The translations under genes were made by a program, and so were the position numbers. The notes under the pieces are model-generated. The model worked only from the letters and a program-made list of their open reading frames with translations, was not told where the DNA came from and searched no databases. Of a stretch of 64,000 nt of DNA, positions 39,175 through 46,819 are shown one piece after another (position 1 is the stretch's first letter; each line of letters begins with the position of its first letter). Source of the stretch: Aureimonas mangrovi (GTDB lineage: Bacteria; Pseudomonadota; Alphaproteobacteria; Rhizobiales; Rhizobiaceae). The stretch is taken from positions 439,001 through 503,000 of the forward strand of contig NZ_CP059692.1 in the NCBI RefSeq assembly GCF_014058705.1, in the 5' to 3' direction.

Positions 39175-40242
39175 TCAGCCCGTCTCGGATAGCCGACCTG
39201 CTGACGGCATCGTGGCGGGAAGCTTCGATGCCGCCGACCCGGCTGGGAGAACGCGCTTAAGGATATCGGCAAGCGTCACGATCCCTATCACCTCGCTATT
39301 CTCCATCACGACGGCAAGTTGCACGCTCGCTTCGCGCATTCGAGCCAGCGCTTCGTAGACGGGTGTCTTTGCCGGAAGCGTGAACGCGGGCCGGGCGCTA
39401 CCCACTGCGAGCTGCGCATCGGGGAGCATGAGCGTATCGCGGACATGCACCACCAAGGGTGCCGCACTGTCCCCGCCAAGCATCAGGATGCGCATATGCC
39501 CCGATTGCAGCGCGGCTGCGCGAACTTCGGCAACGGTTGCATCGCGCGTAACATGCGTCGGCATCACGCCGCGAGCCACAAGGGTTTCGACCGGCAGGGT
39601 CCCCAGATCGATAAGCCCGGAGATCTGCTGCTGCATCTCCGGCTCGAGAGTGCCGACCTTGGCGGAATGTTCGACGAGCTGCCGGATGGTCGCGATATCC
39701 TGTCCGCCGACGGCTGCGCTCTCGACCGGCTCGACCCCGCTCGCGCGTACGAGGCGGTTGGCGAGATGGTTGACCCATCTCAAGAGCGGTCGAAGCGGCC
39801 ACATGTAAGCCTGGGAGATGAGCCCGATCGCCAGAGCGGAACGTTCGGGGTGGGCGATCGCCCATGATTTCGGCGCCATCTCGCCGACGACGAGGTGCAG
39901 GAAGGTGACGATGAAGAGCGACAGGGCAAAAGCCGCTCCGCCGGCGGCCCAGTCCGGCATACCCATTGCGACGAACAACGGACCAAGCCACGCGTCGACG
40001 GCGGGTTTCGTAACGGCGCCGAGAGCGAACGTGCAGACTGTGATACCGAGTTGGGCGCCAGCCAGCATCAGCGTCAGATCGTTCATCCCGCGCAGGGCTG
40101 CCCGCGCCGAGCTGCTTGCGACGGCAAGTTCCTCCAGCCGATGTCGCCGCGCTCCCAGAAGCGCAAATTCGATGATGACGAAGAACGCGCTCAATGCGAT
40201 CAGAGCGATCGTCGCGAGCGTGACGGTCAGCGGGTCGCTCAT
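39175..40242 (-). CDS. CNNM/CorC-family (DUF21-CBS) membrane protein, short form
   Basis: 355-residue protein with an N-terminal DUF21 (CNNM) membrane domain: AFFVIIEFALLGARRHRLEEL, LMLAGAQLGITVCTFALGAV, and VVGEMAPKSWAIAHPE. Two CBS units follow, ending with NSEVIGIVTLADILKRVL. The C-terminal CorC_HlyC domain found in most family members is missing; the protein stops about 20 residues after the CBS pair. The family is linked to Mg/Co efflux or resistance. Its ATG overlaps the stop of the longer paralogue upstream (ATGA), so the two are made together and may form a heteromer. Confidence 0.9.
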   Translation of the reverse strand: MSDPLTVTLATIALIALSAFFVIIEFALLGARRHRLEELAVASSSARAALRGMNDLTLMLAGAQLGITVCTFALGAVTKPAVDAWLGPLFVAMGMPDWAAGGAAFALSLFIVTFLHLVVGEMAPKSWAIAHPERSALAIGLISQAYMWPLRPLLRWVNHLANRLVRASGVEPVESAAVGGQDIATIRQLVEHSAKVGTLEPEMQQQISGLIDLGTLPVETLVARGVMPTHVTRDATVAEVRAAALQSGHMRILMLGGDSAAPLVVHVRDTLMLPDAQLAVGSARPAFTLPAKTPVYEALARMREASVQLAVVMENSEVIGIVTLADILKRVLPAGSAASKLPATMPSAGRLSETG

Positions 40243-41615
40243 CGGTCTTCCACCGTCATTGCCAGTTCCGTGAGTTTGACCCGCACCTCGGTCGGCACGT
40301 GCCTCTCGACACGCAGGACGTCCACTTCCAGACGACGGCGCACGGGTCGATCGGCGACGAGCTCGGCCGGATCGACCGGCAGGTCGACGGTGACGGTGGC
40401 GCCCTCTGTCGGCAGGGCGCCGAGTTCGGCAATGAGCATTCCCGCGACGGTCTCGACATCGCCGCGAGGCAGATCGTATCCGATGGCGCGCTCGACTTCG
40501 TCGAGGTGCACGTCGCCTTGCATGAGCCAGATATTCTCACCTTCCGGAACGACTGCGTCGCCGATCTCGGCATCATGCTCGTCGGTGATCTCGCCGACCA
40601 CTTCCATGGCCAGATCCTCAAGGGTCAGCACCCCGGCAAAGCCGCCATACTCGTCGATCACGCAGGCGAGCTGGTTGTTGGAGCTCGACAGTTGGGCGAG
40701 CGCGTCGGGCAGTAGCATCAGGGTCGGCAGCACCGTTGCAGGTCGCATCACCGCGGCGACGGTTTCGTTCGCACGACCCGAAGCACTGTGGGCGAGAACG
40801 TCGGCAAGGTGAACAACGCCGATCGGCGTATCGTCTTCGTCGATGACCGGGTATCGGGTGTGCGCGCGGGACATCAGTTCGCGCAGTTCATCGAGCGTCG
40901 CGCTCGGGCTCACCCAGTCGACCTGCGAGCGCGGGATCATCGCATGTTCGACATCGCGTTGGGGGAAGTCGAGGATGCGATCCAGCATGAGAGAGAGCTC
41001 GTGCGGAAGATGTCCGCTTTCGCGCGAATCTTCGATGATGCGGGGCAGGTCGCCTGCGGATGCGCTGACATCGAGGTCATGCACCGGTTCGATGCGAAGA
41101 GCCTTCAGCAACAGATTGGCTGACTTGTCGAACAGGCCGATCAGCCAGCCGAAAACGGTGAGGTAGACGAGGGTCGAGCCGGCAAGACCGCGCGCGAGCG
41201 GTTCAGGGTTCGAGATCGCAAGGTTCTTCGGGTAGAGTTCGCCGAAGATCATCTGGATGATCGTCGCTGCGGCCAGCGCCAATACGGTCCCTGTTGCTAC
41301 CCCGACCTCAGTCGGAACGCCTGCCGCGCCGAGCAGAACGCCAAGCGATTCTCCCACGAGCGGTTCTGCGACGAAGCCGACGAGAAGACCGGTGACAGTG
41401 ATGCCGAGCTGTGCGCCCGACAGCATGAAACTGGTGCGCCTCGTCACCGCCAAGGCTCTTTTTGCCGCCACGTCGCCCTCGGCGACGCGGGCCGCCAGGC
41501 GCGTGCGATCGACAGACATGTATGCGAACTCCTGGGCGACGAAATACCCGTTCGCGGCAATGATCGCGAGGATCAGGAGAATACCGAGCAGCAGGAAGAG
41601 AAGCGGCTCGATCAC
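40239..41615 (-). CDS. CNNM/CorC-family (DUF21-CBS-CorC_HlyC) membrane protein, long form
   Basis: 458-residue full-length family member: DUF21 with NGYFVAQEFAYMSVDRTRLAAR, LSGAQLGITVTGLLVGF and FGELYPKNLAISNPEP; CBS pair including HTRYPVIDEDDTPIGVVHLADVL and NNQLACVIDEYGGFAGVLTLEDL; and a C-terminal CorC_HlyC domain (MQGDVHLDEVERAIGYDLP, VAGMLIAELGALP). Probable divalent-cation (Mg/Co) exporter or regulator. The start is GTG 41615; no ATG precedes the first helix. It is coupled to the short paralogue downstream. Confidence 0.92.
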   Translation of the reverse strand: MIEPLLFLLLGILLILAIIAANGYFVAQEFAYMSVDRTRLAARVAEGDVAAKRALAVTRRTSFMLSGAQLGITVTGLLVGFVAEPLVGESLGVLLGAAGVPTEVGVATGTVLALAAATIIQMIFGELYPKNLAISNPEPLARGLAGSTLVYLTVFGWLIGLFDKSANLLLKALRIEPVHDLDVSASAGDLPRIIEDSRESGHLPHELSLMLDRILDFPQRDVEHAMIPRSQVDWVSPSATLDELRELMSRAHTRYPVIDEDDTPIGVVHLADVLAHSASGRANETVAAVMRPATVLPTLMLLPDALAQLSSSNNQLACVIDEYGGFAGVLTLEDLAMEVVGEITDEHDAEIGDAVVPEGENIWLMQGDVHLDEVERAIGYDLPRGDVETVAGMLIAELGALPTEGATVTVDLPVDPAELVADRPVRRRLEVDVLRVERHVPTEVRVKLTELAMTVEDR

Positions 41616-41867
41616 GGTGTCACCGCCAGCGCGTTCGTTTCAGCAGTCAGAATTGTTCCGATGTTCACGGGGATCCGTCATCCTTTATGGAAGTGTCTTG
41701 CGAGCGCGCTGGTGCGACGCCCGTTCATGCGGCCATACGCAGGCATGTGCTGCGGAAGAGATTTGCCGTCTCCGGCGGAATGTCGGAAATGCAATTCGAG
41801 AACCTCAAACTGGGAGCTCATCACGGGCGACGAGGTATAGGGTTCGACGGCAGAGACGTGGTGCGGC

Positions 41868-42521
41868 TTACGATCGAGCGGCGGCCCGCACCCGTTCGGG
41901 GCGCCGCGTGGCGAAAAAGCGCTTGCCGCCGATGATCGTGGCGACAACCGTCACCGCAAGGACGAGCGCGATGATGCCGAGCCCGCCGCCGCCCGCCACC
42001 GCATCAACTTCGCCCGCGCCGCGAGCGCCAAGATAGCCCGGCGCGAGCATCACCGGCGCCCAAAGGACGGCCGACAGAACGTTGGCGATCTGGAAGCGCC
42101 ACTGGCTCATCGCCATCATGCCGGCGACGAGCGGAACCGTGGAACGGATCGGGCCGAGGAAGCGTCCGATGAAGACAGCCGCGAAACCGTATCGCCGGAA
42201 GAACAGGCGGGTTTTGGCAATCGGGTGACGGTAGCGGCGAAGCGGCTTGCGATAGACGATGCCCGGCCCGAGCCATCGGCCGATCGCGTAGGAGACGATG
42301 TCTCCCAGGATCGCACCGAGGATCGCGCCGGCGAGGATCGGCAGCGGATCGACGATCCCGGCACCGGCGAGCCCGCCGATCAGAAGCATGATGGCGGTGG
42401 CCGGGATCAGCAGCCCGACAAGAACAAGCGACTCCCCGAGGCAGATCAGGGTGACGATCGGCAGCGCCCAGGCCTGGTGCGTCCGTATGAACTCGCCGAG
42501 ATCGGCGATGAAGGATTCCAT
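41868..42521 (-). CDS. DedA-family membrane protein
   Basis: 217 residues with the VTT/DedA fold: LICLGESLVLVGLLIPATAIML, GAILGAILGDIVSYAIGRWLG, then the signature FFRRYGFAAVFIGRFLGPIRSTVPLVAGMM, and three further helices. The acidic Glu in GES and the Arg in GRFLGPIR are those needed for function in the family, which flips undecaprenyl phosphate or phospholipids. A 252-base gap without a gene separates it from the CNNM pair; a possible hairpin lies just upstream. Confidence 0.92.
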   Translation of the reverse strand: MESFIADLGEFIRTHQAWALPIVTLICLGESLVLVGLLIPATAIMLLIGGLAGAGIVDPLPILAGAILGAILGDIVSYAIGRWLGPGIVYRKPLRRYRHPIAKTRLFFRRYGFAAVFIGRFLGPIRSTVPLVAGMMAMSQWRFQIANVLSAVLWAPVMLAPGYLGARGAGEVDAVAGGGGLGIIALVLAVTVVATIIGGKRFFATRRPERVRAAARS

Positions 42522-42545
42522 CGATTCAGGTTCCGGTTCAATGAG

Positions 42546-42577
42546 GAGGCCAGGGTCGCGGAAACGACCCTGGCCTC
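42546..42577 (-). terminator. hairpin downstream of the DUF2076 gene
   Basis: Perfect 13-base-pair stem (42546-42558 with 42565-42577) and six-base loop, placed in the 107-base gap after the DUF2076 stop and before the dedA start. No U-tract follows on the minus strand, so termination may be incomplete. Confidence 0.6.
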
Positions 42578-42628
42578 GAAGTCGGTTTCCGGCAGACGGG
42601 CGGACCCGTTCTCGCCGAGGATCAGACC

Positions 42629-43261
42629 CTAGAGCTCTTCGTCGCCGCCGAAATCGTCGAAGCCCATGGCTTCGCCGGCGTCGGCAAATTCGGTCTCGAC
42701 CGCGTCGCCGGCGTCGGCCAGCGCATCACCTGCTCCGTCGATCGGGTTCTCGCCGTCGAACAGACCGCCGAGCATGGATCCGAGCATCATGCCGCCGGCG
42801 ACACCCACCGCAGTCTGCGCCGCGCCGGCGAGGAAGCCGCCACCGCCACCGCCCGCCTGTCGTGCGGTGCCCTGAGCTCCGCTGCCACCCCACGCGCCGG
42901 ACGCCCCTGCCGAGCCCGCATGGGGGCGGGCTGCCTGAGCGTAGCCGCCGGAACGCGGCTGAGATGCGCGCGCCGGCTGCTGCGAGCCGCCCCCGCCGAA
43001 CAGCGAACCGAACAGCCCGCCGCCCGAACCCTGCGACCGGCTTGCCTGTGCTTCCAGTTCCTGTATCCGCGCCTGCGCGGCTTCCAGCGCCTGCTCCTGC
43101 ACGATGATCGTCTGTGCCATGTAGTAGGGCGCGCCAGGCTGGCTGGAGACCCGCTCCTGGATGAAGCGGTCGGCCTCCGGGTCACGCGGTGGCGCGGTGC
43201 GCTCGGCGTCGGAGAGCTTGCCGAAAAGGTTCTGGATCAGGCCCTGTTCGTCACGGTTCAT
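42629..43261 (-). CDS. DUF2076 domain-containing protein
   Basis: 210 residues. The N-terminal coiled part MNRDEQGLIQNLFGKLSDAE and FIQERVSSQPGAPYYMAQTIIVQEQALEAAQARIQELE (read in blocks) is the DUF2076 hallmark (COG3416, periplasmic ligand-binding sensor in old annotation). A long Gly/Ser/Gln-rich linker, a Gly/Ala segment with MLGSMLGGLFDG, and an acidic C-terminus follow. No signal peptide. Function unknown; family members are envelope- or stress-associated by context. Confidence 0.88.
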   Translation of the reverse strand: MNRDEQGLIQNLFGKLSDAERTAPPRDPEADRFIQERVSSQPGAPYYMAQTIIVQEQALEAAQARIQELEAQASRSQGSGGGLFGSLFGGGGSQQPARASQPRSGGYAQAARPHAGSAGASGAWGGSGAQGTARQAGGGGGGFLAGAAQTAVGVAGGMMLGSMLGGLFDGENPIDGAGDALADAGDAVETEFADAGEAMGFDDFGGDEEL

Positions 43262-43306
43262 GATGGTCGTTCCCTGCTGATGTTCGACGAAGCGGTGCCA
43301 AGCCCG

Positions 43307-44029
43307 CTACTCCTCTCGCTGCCCGGTGAAGTTCAGGAGGAGCTGAAAGAGGTTGATGAAGTTGAGGTAGAGCGAGAGGGCGCTCATCACCGCGATCTTG
43401 CCGGCGGCCTCGTGGCCGTGGTGCTCGGAATACTCTTCCTTGATGCGCTGGGTGTCCCAGGCGGTCAGCCCGGTGAAGACCAGAACGCCGATCACCGAAA
43501 CGGCGAACTGCAGCGCGCTCGACTGGAGGAAGAGGTTCACGAGGCTGGCGATCACGACGCCGATCAGCCCCATGAACAGGAAGGTGCCGAAGCCGGAAAG
43601 GTCACGCTTCGTGGTGTAGCCGTAGAGGCTCATCACGCCGAAGACGCTGGACGCGATGAAGAAGGTCTGCGCGATGCTGGCCCCGGTGAAGACGAGGAAG
43701 ATCGAGGCCATCGACAGGCCCATCACCGCGCAAAAAGCCCAGAAAAGCATTTGCGCCGTCGCGAACGAAACCCGCTCGATACGGAAGGAGAGGAACATCA
43801 CGAACGCGAGCGGCGCCAGCATCACCACCCATTTGAGCGGCGTCGAGAAGATCGGCACGTAGAGCGCCGGCGTGTTCGCCACTGCAAAGGCCACAAGCCC
43901 GGTGATGACGAGGCCGAGGCCCATGTAATTGTAGACGCGCAGCATGTGCGCGCGCAGGCCTTCGTCGAAGATCGCTCCGGAACGGGCGGGCGCGGCTGGG
44001 ACGCCAGCGCCGCGGAAAGGCGTATTCAT
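43307..44029 (-). CDS. Bax inhibitor-1/YccA-family membrane protein
   Basis: 240 residues, seven membrane helices. Motifs are AHMLRVYNYMGLGLVITGLVAF, the repeated LSMASIFLVFTGASIAQTFFI, VFGVMSLYGYTTKRDLSG, and C-terminal FTGLTAWDTQRIKE then SALSLYLNFINLFQLLL, the standard BI-1 ending; Asp residues in AWDTQ belong to the pH-sensing pair. Bacterial members act as calcium leak or protease-modulating proteins under stress. ATG 44029 is selected; upstream frame overlaps the anti-sigma gene. It lies 61 bases after the sigma/anti-sigma pair on the same strand. Confidence 0.92.
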   Translation of the reverse strand: MNTPFRGAGVPAAPARSGAIFDEGLRAHMLRVYNYMGLGLVITGLVAFAVANTPALYVPIFSTPLKWVVMLAPLAFVMFLSFRIERVSFATAQMLFWAFCAVMGLSMASIFLVFTGASIAQTFFIASSVFGVMSLYGYTTKRDLSGFGTFLFMGLIGVVIASLVNLFLQSSALQFAVSVIGVLVFTGLTAWDTQRIKEEYSEHHGHEAAGKIAVMSALSLYLNFINLFQLLLNFTGQREE

Positions 44030-44090
44030 GCGGTCGAACTCCTTGAGGGAATGGGTCGGAGGTTTGTTAGAAAAGGTCGGTTTCGGAGCT

Positions 44091-44867
44091 TCAGCGAAGG
44101 CCCTCCTCGATCGCGCCTGCTTCGGTCTCCAGCGCGTCGCGGCTGCCCCCAACCGTGACAAGCGCGTAGGCGACCTCGCCGATCTGCCAGTAGGCAGCCG
44201 TCGTGTTGGCCTCGACGAAGACACCGACGGGCACGACATCGAAGGTGCCGGGGCGGACGGCGAAGAGGGAGACGTCGCCGAGGTCCGGCGAGCGGAGCGC
44301 CATCTCGACGCTCGGACCAAAGGTTGACGGGAACACCTGGACGTCCTGCACGGCCCATTTGCGCGGCAACTCCGGAACTCGGATCGCGGTCGCGGAAAGG
44401 ATTTCCGCTGGATCGTAGTCCGCGGTTTCGATCTGCGAGACCATGCCTGCCCGGATCGCGCTGGTGCGATGGGCGCGCATGGCATCGGCGACGAAGGCAG
44501 GGGGCGGTGCCGAAGCGACACTCTCGCGCACGCCGAGCGCGTTGAACTCGGCATGGGCGATCCAGCCGGCGCCCAGCATCAGGGCGAGCGCGGCCGCCCG
44601 CGACAGGCGCCGGAGAGCGACGCGTCGCCTGAGCGAGCGTTCGAGCCGCCCCGCCACCGCGTTCGCGCGCACGCTGGCGGGAAGCGGCATGGTCGACAGC
44701 GCCAGCCGAAGTTCGTCGCGCGTGCGCAGTTCCGCCATGACCCGCGCCGCCTCGTCGGGCCGTTCGGCAAGATACGCTTCGATCTCGATCCTGCGGGGAA
44801 CCGGAAGCTGATCGTCAATGTAGGCGATGAGGTCGAAGTCGGTGATCGGGTCCGCCTCAGGATGCAT
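44091..44867 (-). CDS. anti-sigma factor (membrane-anchored, ECF partner)
   Basis: 258-residue protein that begins in a short cytosolic anti-sigma segment (FDLIAYIDDQLPVPRRIEIEAYLAERPDEAARV), typical of the zinc-less 'anti-sigma factor' family in Hyphomicrobiales. A membrane helix sits near residues 88-107 (AALALMLGAGWIAHA), followed by a periplasmic domain of about 150 residues with PELPRKWAVQDVQVFPSTFGPSVEM. Its ATG overlaps the sigma gene by 11 bases, so the two are translated together; it should hold the sigma factor at the membrane until an envelope signal arrives. Confidence 0.9.
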   Translation of the reverse strand: MHPEADPITDFDLIAYIDDQLPVPRRIEIEAYLAERPDEAARVMAELRTRDELRLALSTMPLPASVRANAVAGRLERSLRRRVALRRLSRAAALALMLGAGWIAHAEFNALGVRESVASAPPPAFVADAMRAHRTSAIRAGMVSQIETADYDPAEILSATAIRVPELPRKWAVQDVQVFPSTFGPSVEMALRSPDLGDVSLFAVRPGTFDVVPVGVFVEANTTAAYWQIGEVAYALVTVGGSRDALETEAGAIEEGLR

Positions 44868-45396
44868 CGTGCACTCCCCTCGCTCTGAACGGCACGACCT
44901 GTGCGTCGATGGGGCCGTCTTCTATTTCCCGTAAGCGGGCTCGCGCCCGCGAAAGGCGAGAGACGAGCGTGCCCACAGGGATGCCAAGCGCATCCGCTGC
45001 CTCGTTGTAGGAGAGACCTTCGACCGTCACGAGGTGGAGCGCGGCGCGCTGCTCGTCGGGCAGCATCATGAAGGACCGACGAACGTCGGCGAGGCGTGTC
45101 GCCTCGTCCTGTCCGCCACTGACGGCCGCTTCGGCATGAAGATCGATCGCGGCGTCACGCGCGCGGTCGGCGCGCTTCCGGCGCGCTTCGTCGATGAAAC
45201 GGTTGTGGAGGATCGACATCAGCCAAGAGCGGAGGTTCCCGCCCTTTCGGAACCGGTCCTGCCGCTCTATTGCCCGTACGAGCGCGTCGTGGACGAGGTC
45301 CTCCGCGTCCTGCGGGTCGCGCGTCAACGAGAGCGCATAGCGCCGCAGCGGCCCAAGCAGGCCAACGACATCGAGGTCACGCGAAGGGTCGCTCAT
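44857..45396 (-). CDS. ECF RNA polymerase sigma factor
   Basis: 179-residue extracytoplasmic-function sigma factor. Region 2 has YALSLTRDPQDAEDLVHDALVRAIERQDRF and NLRSWLMSILHNRFIDEARR in blocks; region 4 has MLPDEQRAALHLVTVEGLSYNEAADALGIPVGTLVSRLSRARARL in blocks. ATG 45396 (MSDPSRDL) trims an unrelated 55-codon lead. It sits upstream of and overlaps its anti-sigma gene. Autoregulation is usual for this group, but no clear GGAAC-type promoter could be picked out in the 145 bases before it. Confidence 0.93.
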   Translation of the reverse strand: MSDPSRDLDVVGLLGPLRRYALSLTRDPQDAEDLVHDALVRAIERQDRFRKGGNLRSWLMSILHNRFIDEARRKRADRARDAAIDLHAEAAVSGGQDEATRLADVRRSFMMLPDEQRAALHLVTVEGLSYNEAADALGIPVGTLVSRLSRARARLREIEDGPIDAQVVPFRARGVHDAS

Positions 45397-45541
45397 GTGA
45401 GGTATACGGACGACAGCCGGATTCCATCCGTGAGGCGGGCGAGAAATCTCCACATCTGGCGAAAGGAAGTCAGCGCGTCGCCGATGACCCGAGCCTCCGG
45501 GGCTGGAAGAGACCGCGTTACGCCCGAACCGAGACGCGTTG

Positions 45542-46175
45542 CTATGCCGATTTCTCGGCAAGAGAGCGTAGGCCCGTCACGGCCTTCCACAATGGTGCCA
45601 CCACCTTGCCGACGATCGGGATCGAGGCGAAGCCTGCGACCAGCCCGACGATGCCGGACCCGATCGCGGTGACGACCCATTCGGCGATCCCTCCGGCCGC
45701 GGACACAGACTGGCCGACCGCGACGGCGATGTCGTGGATCAGTCGCTCCGGCCCTTCCAGTCCATAGCCCGCGAGGCTGTGGACGATGATCCCTCCACCG
45801 ATCCAGAGCATTGCGGCGGTGCCGAGAACCGCCAGCCCTTTCAGAAAAGTCGGCATGGCGCGTACGACCCCCCTGCCGAAGGCAGCCGTTGCACCCATGT
45901 CGCTTTTGGCAAGCGCCAATCCGGCGTCGTCGGCCTTCACGATGAGGGCGACCGCACCATAGACGGCAATCGTGATGCCGATCGCGACCACCGCCATAAC
46001 GGCGGCCTGTGTCCAGACCGACGATGTCGTCAGCCCCGACAGGGTGATCGCCATGATCTCTGCGGAGAGATGAAGTCCGTCTTGATGGCTCCCGCGACGC
46101 GCTCGTCTTCGAGCGTCTTCGCATTGGGGGCGACGGTTCCGAGCGCAGCCTCGTGGGCGTGAGCCTTGTGCGGCG
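45542..46175 (-). pseudogene. DUF808 (YedI-like) membrane protein, truncated and frameshifted
   Basis: The C-terminal two thirds of a YedI/DUF808 protein can be read. AHAHEAALGTVAPNAKTLED and ERVAGAIKTDFI are in one frame; a single missing base near 46070 shifts the rest to another frame, which reads LSAEIMAITLSGLTTSS, ALIVKADDAGLAL, GLAVLGTAAMLWIGGGIIVH and a normal C-terminus to the stop. The N-terminal about 100 residues are absent: sequence upstream of about 46175 instead matches an unrelated gene on the other strand. Restoring one base repairs the frame but not the missing start. Confidence 0.8.
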
Positions 46176-46179
46176 CGAA

Positions 46180-46525
46180 GGCTTCGCCGTGCGCTGGCCC
46201 GGCTGGCTTGGCGGTCCTCTCGTTGGCATGCTCGGCACCTTCGCCTATCTGCGCGTCGCGCCCCTCGCCTTGACGGCGGAGCTTTCGGCCCGCGCCCGGG
46301 AGACGGGCTCGGCTCTGGATTTCGTTCCGCCAATACTTCTCGGCCTCGACTGCGCGGCTGCGTCTCGATCGTTGCTGACCCACTCCTTTCGAACAACGGC
46401 GTGTTCGTCGTCGCCATGGTCGCGGCCAGTTTCGCGGCCGCGCTTACTGCCGGCCAATTCCATCCGACCCGTCCTCGTCCCGCGCAGAGCGTGCGCGGGC
46501 TTCTCGGCGGACTGCTCGGGTTCGC
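46180..46525 (+). pseudogene. YeeE/YedE-family transporter fragment
   Basis: On the plus strand FAVRWPGWLGGPLVGMLGTF, AYLRVAPLALTAEL and LLGLD are read in one frame. A small deletion near 46350 shifts the frame, and it continues LRGCVSIVADPLLSNNGVFV and VAMVAASFAAALTAGQFHPT, PRPAQSVRGLLGGLL before homology ends near 46525. These blocks resemble the middle of YeeE/YedE sulfur-compound transporters. Both ends are missing. It abuts the DUF808 remnant head to head, marking a rearrangement junction. Confidence 0.68.
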
Positions 46526-46589
46526 TCCGCAGAGGAGACAGTGCGTTTTCCGCATGCCTCAAGAGGTAAAGCTTGTCATCGCTGGCAGC

Positions 46590-46689
46590 GCGCTCGCGCC
46601 ATCTCGGTCAGCTCTCACTCGACACGGGGCGGCAACTCGGGAAAGTAGTAGCGCGTCAGGAGTCTATCGCGCTCAAGGTGCAGCGTGAC
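46590..46689 (-). pseudogene. HxlR-family regulator fragment
   Basis: About 33 codons on the minus strand read VTLHLERDRLLTRYYFPELP and PPRVE, then a stop codon where a Tyr codon is expected, then ELTEMARA. This lines up almost residue for residue with the intact HxlR protein at 58354-58767 (VTLRLLERDGLVSRHYFPEV, PPRVEYELTEMGAS). One codon is lost and one stop gained, so this is a fossil, not a gene. Confidence 0.75.
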
Positions 46690-46736
46690 TTACCAGTATG
46701 CCCTGCGTGAGCGGAGGCTGCCACGCTGAGCTTCTC

Positions 46737-46766
46737 TTAAGACGTCAGAACCATCAGAATCTTCAT
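46737..46766 (-). pseudogene. possible N-terminal stub of a DJ-1/PfpI-family gene
   Basis: Nine codons, MKILMVLTS, followed directly by a stop. This is the exact opening of many type-1 glutamine-amidotransferase-like (DJ-1/PfpI) proteins, which continue with HD; here the sequence diverges at that point. Too short for certainty, but it lies among other gene fragments and next to an HxlR fragment, a usual neighbour of such genes. Confidence 0.4.
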
Positions 46767-46819
46767 GGCCGTACTCCAGTATGGTCTTCGTATGGGTTCC
46801 CGATCGCGGATCGGATCGG

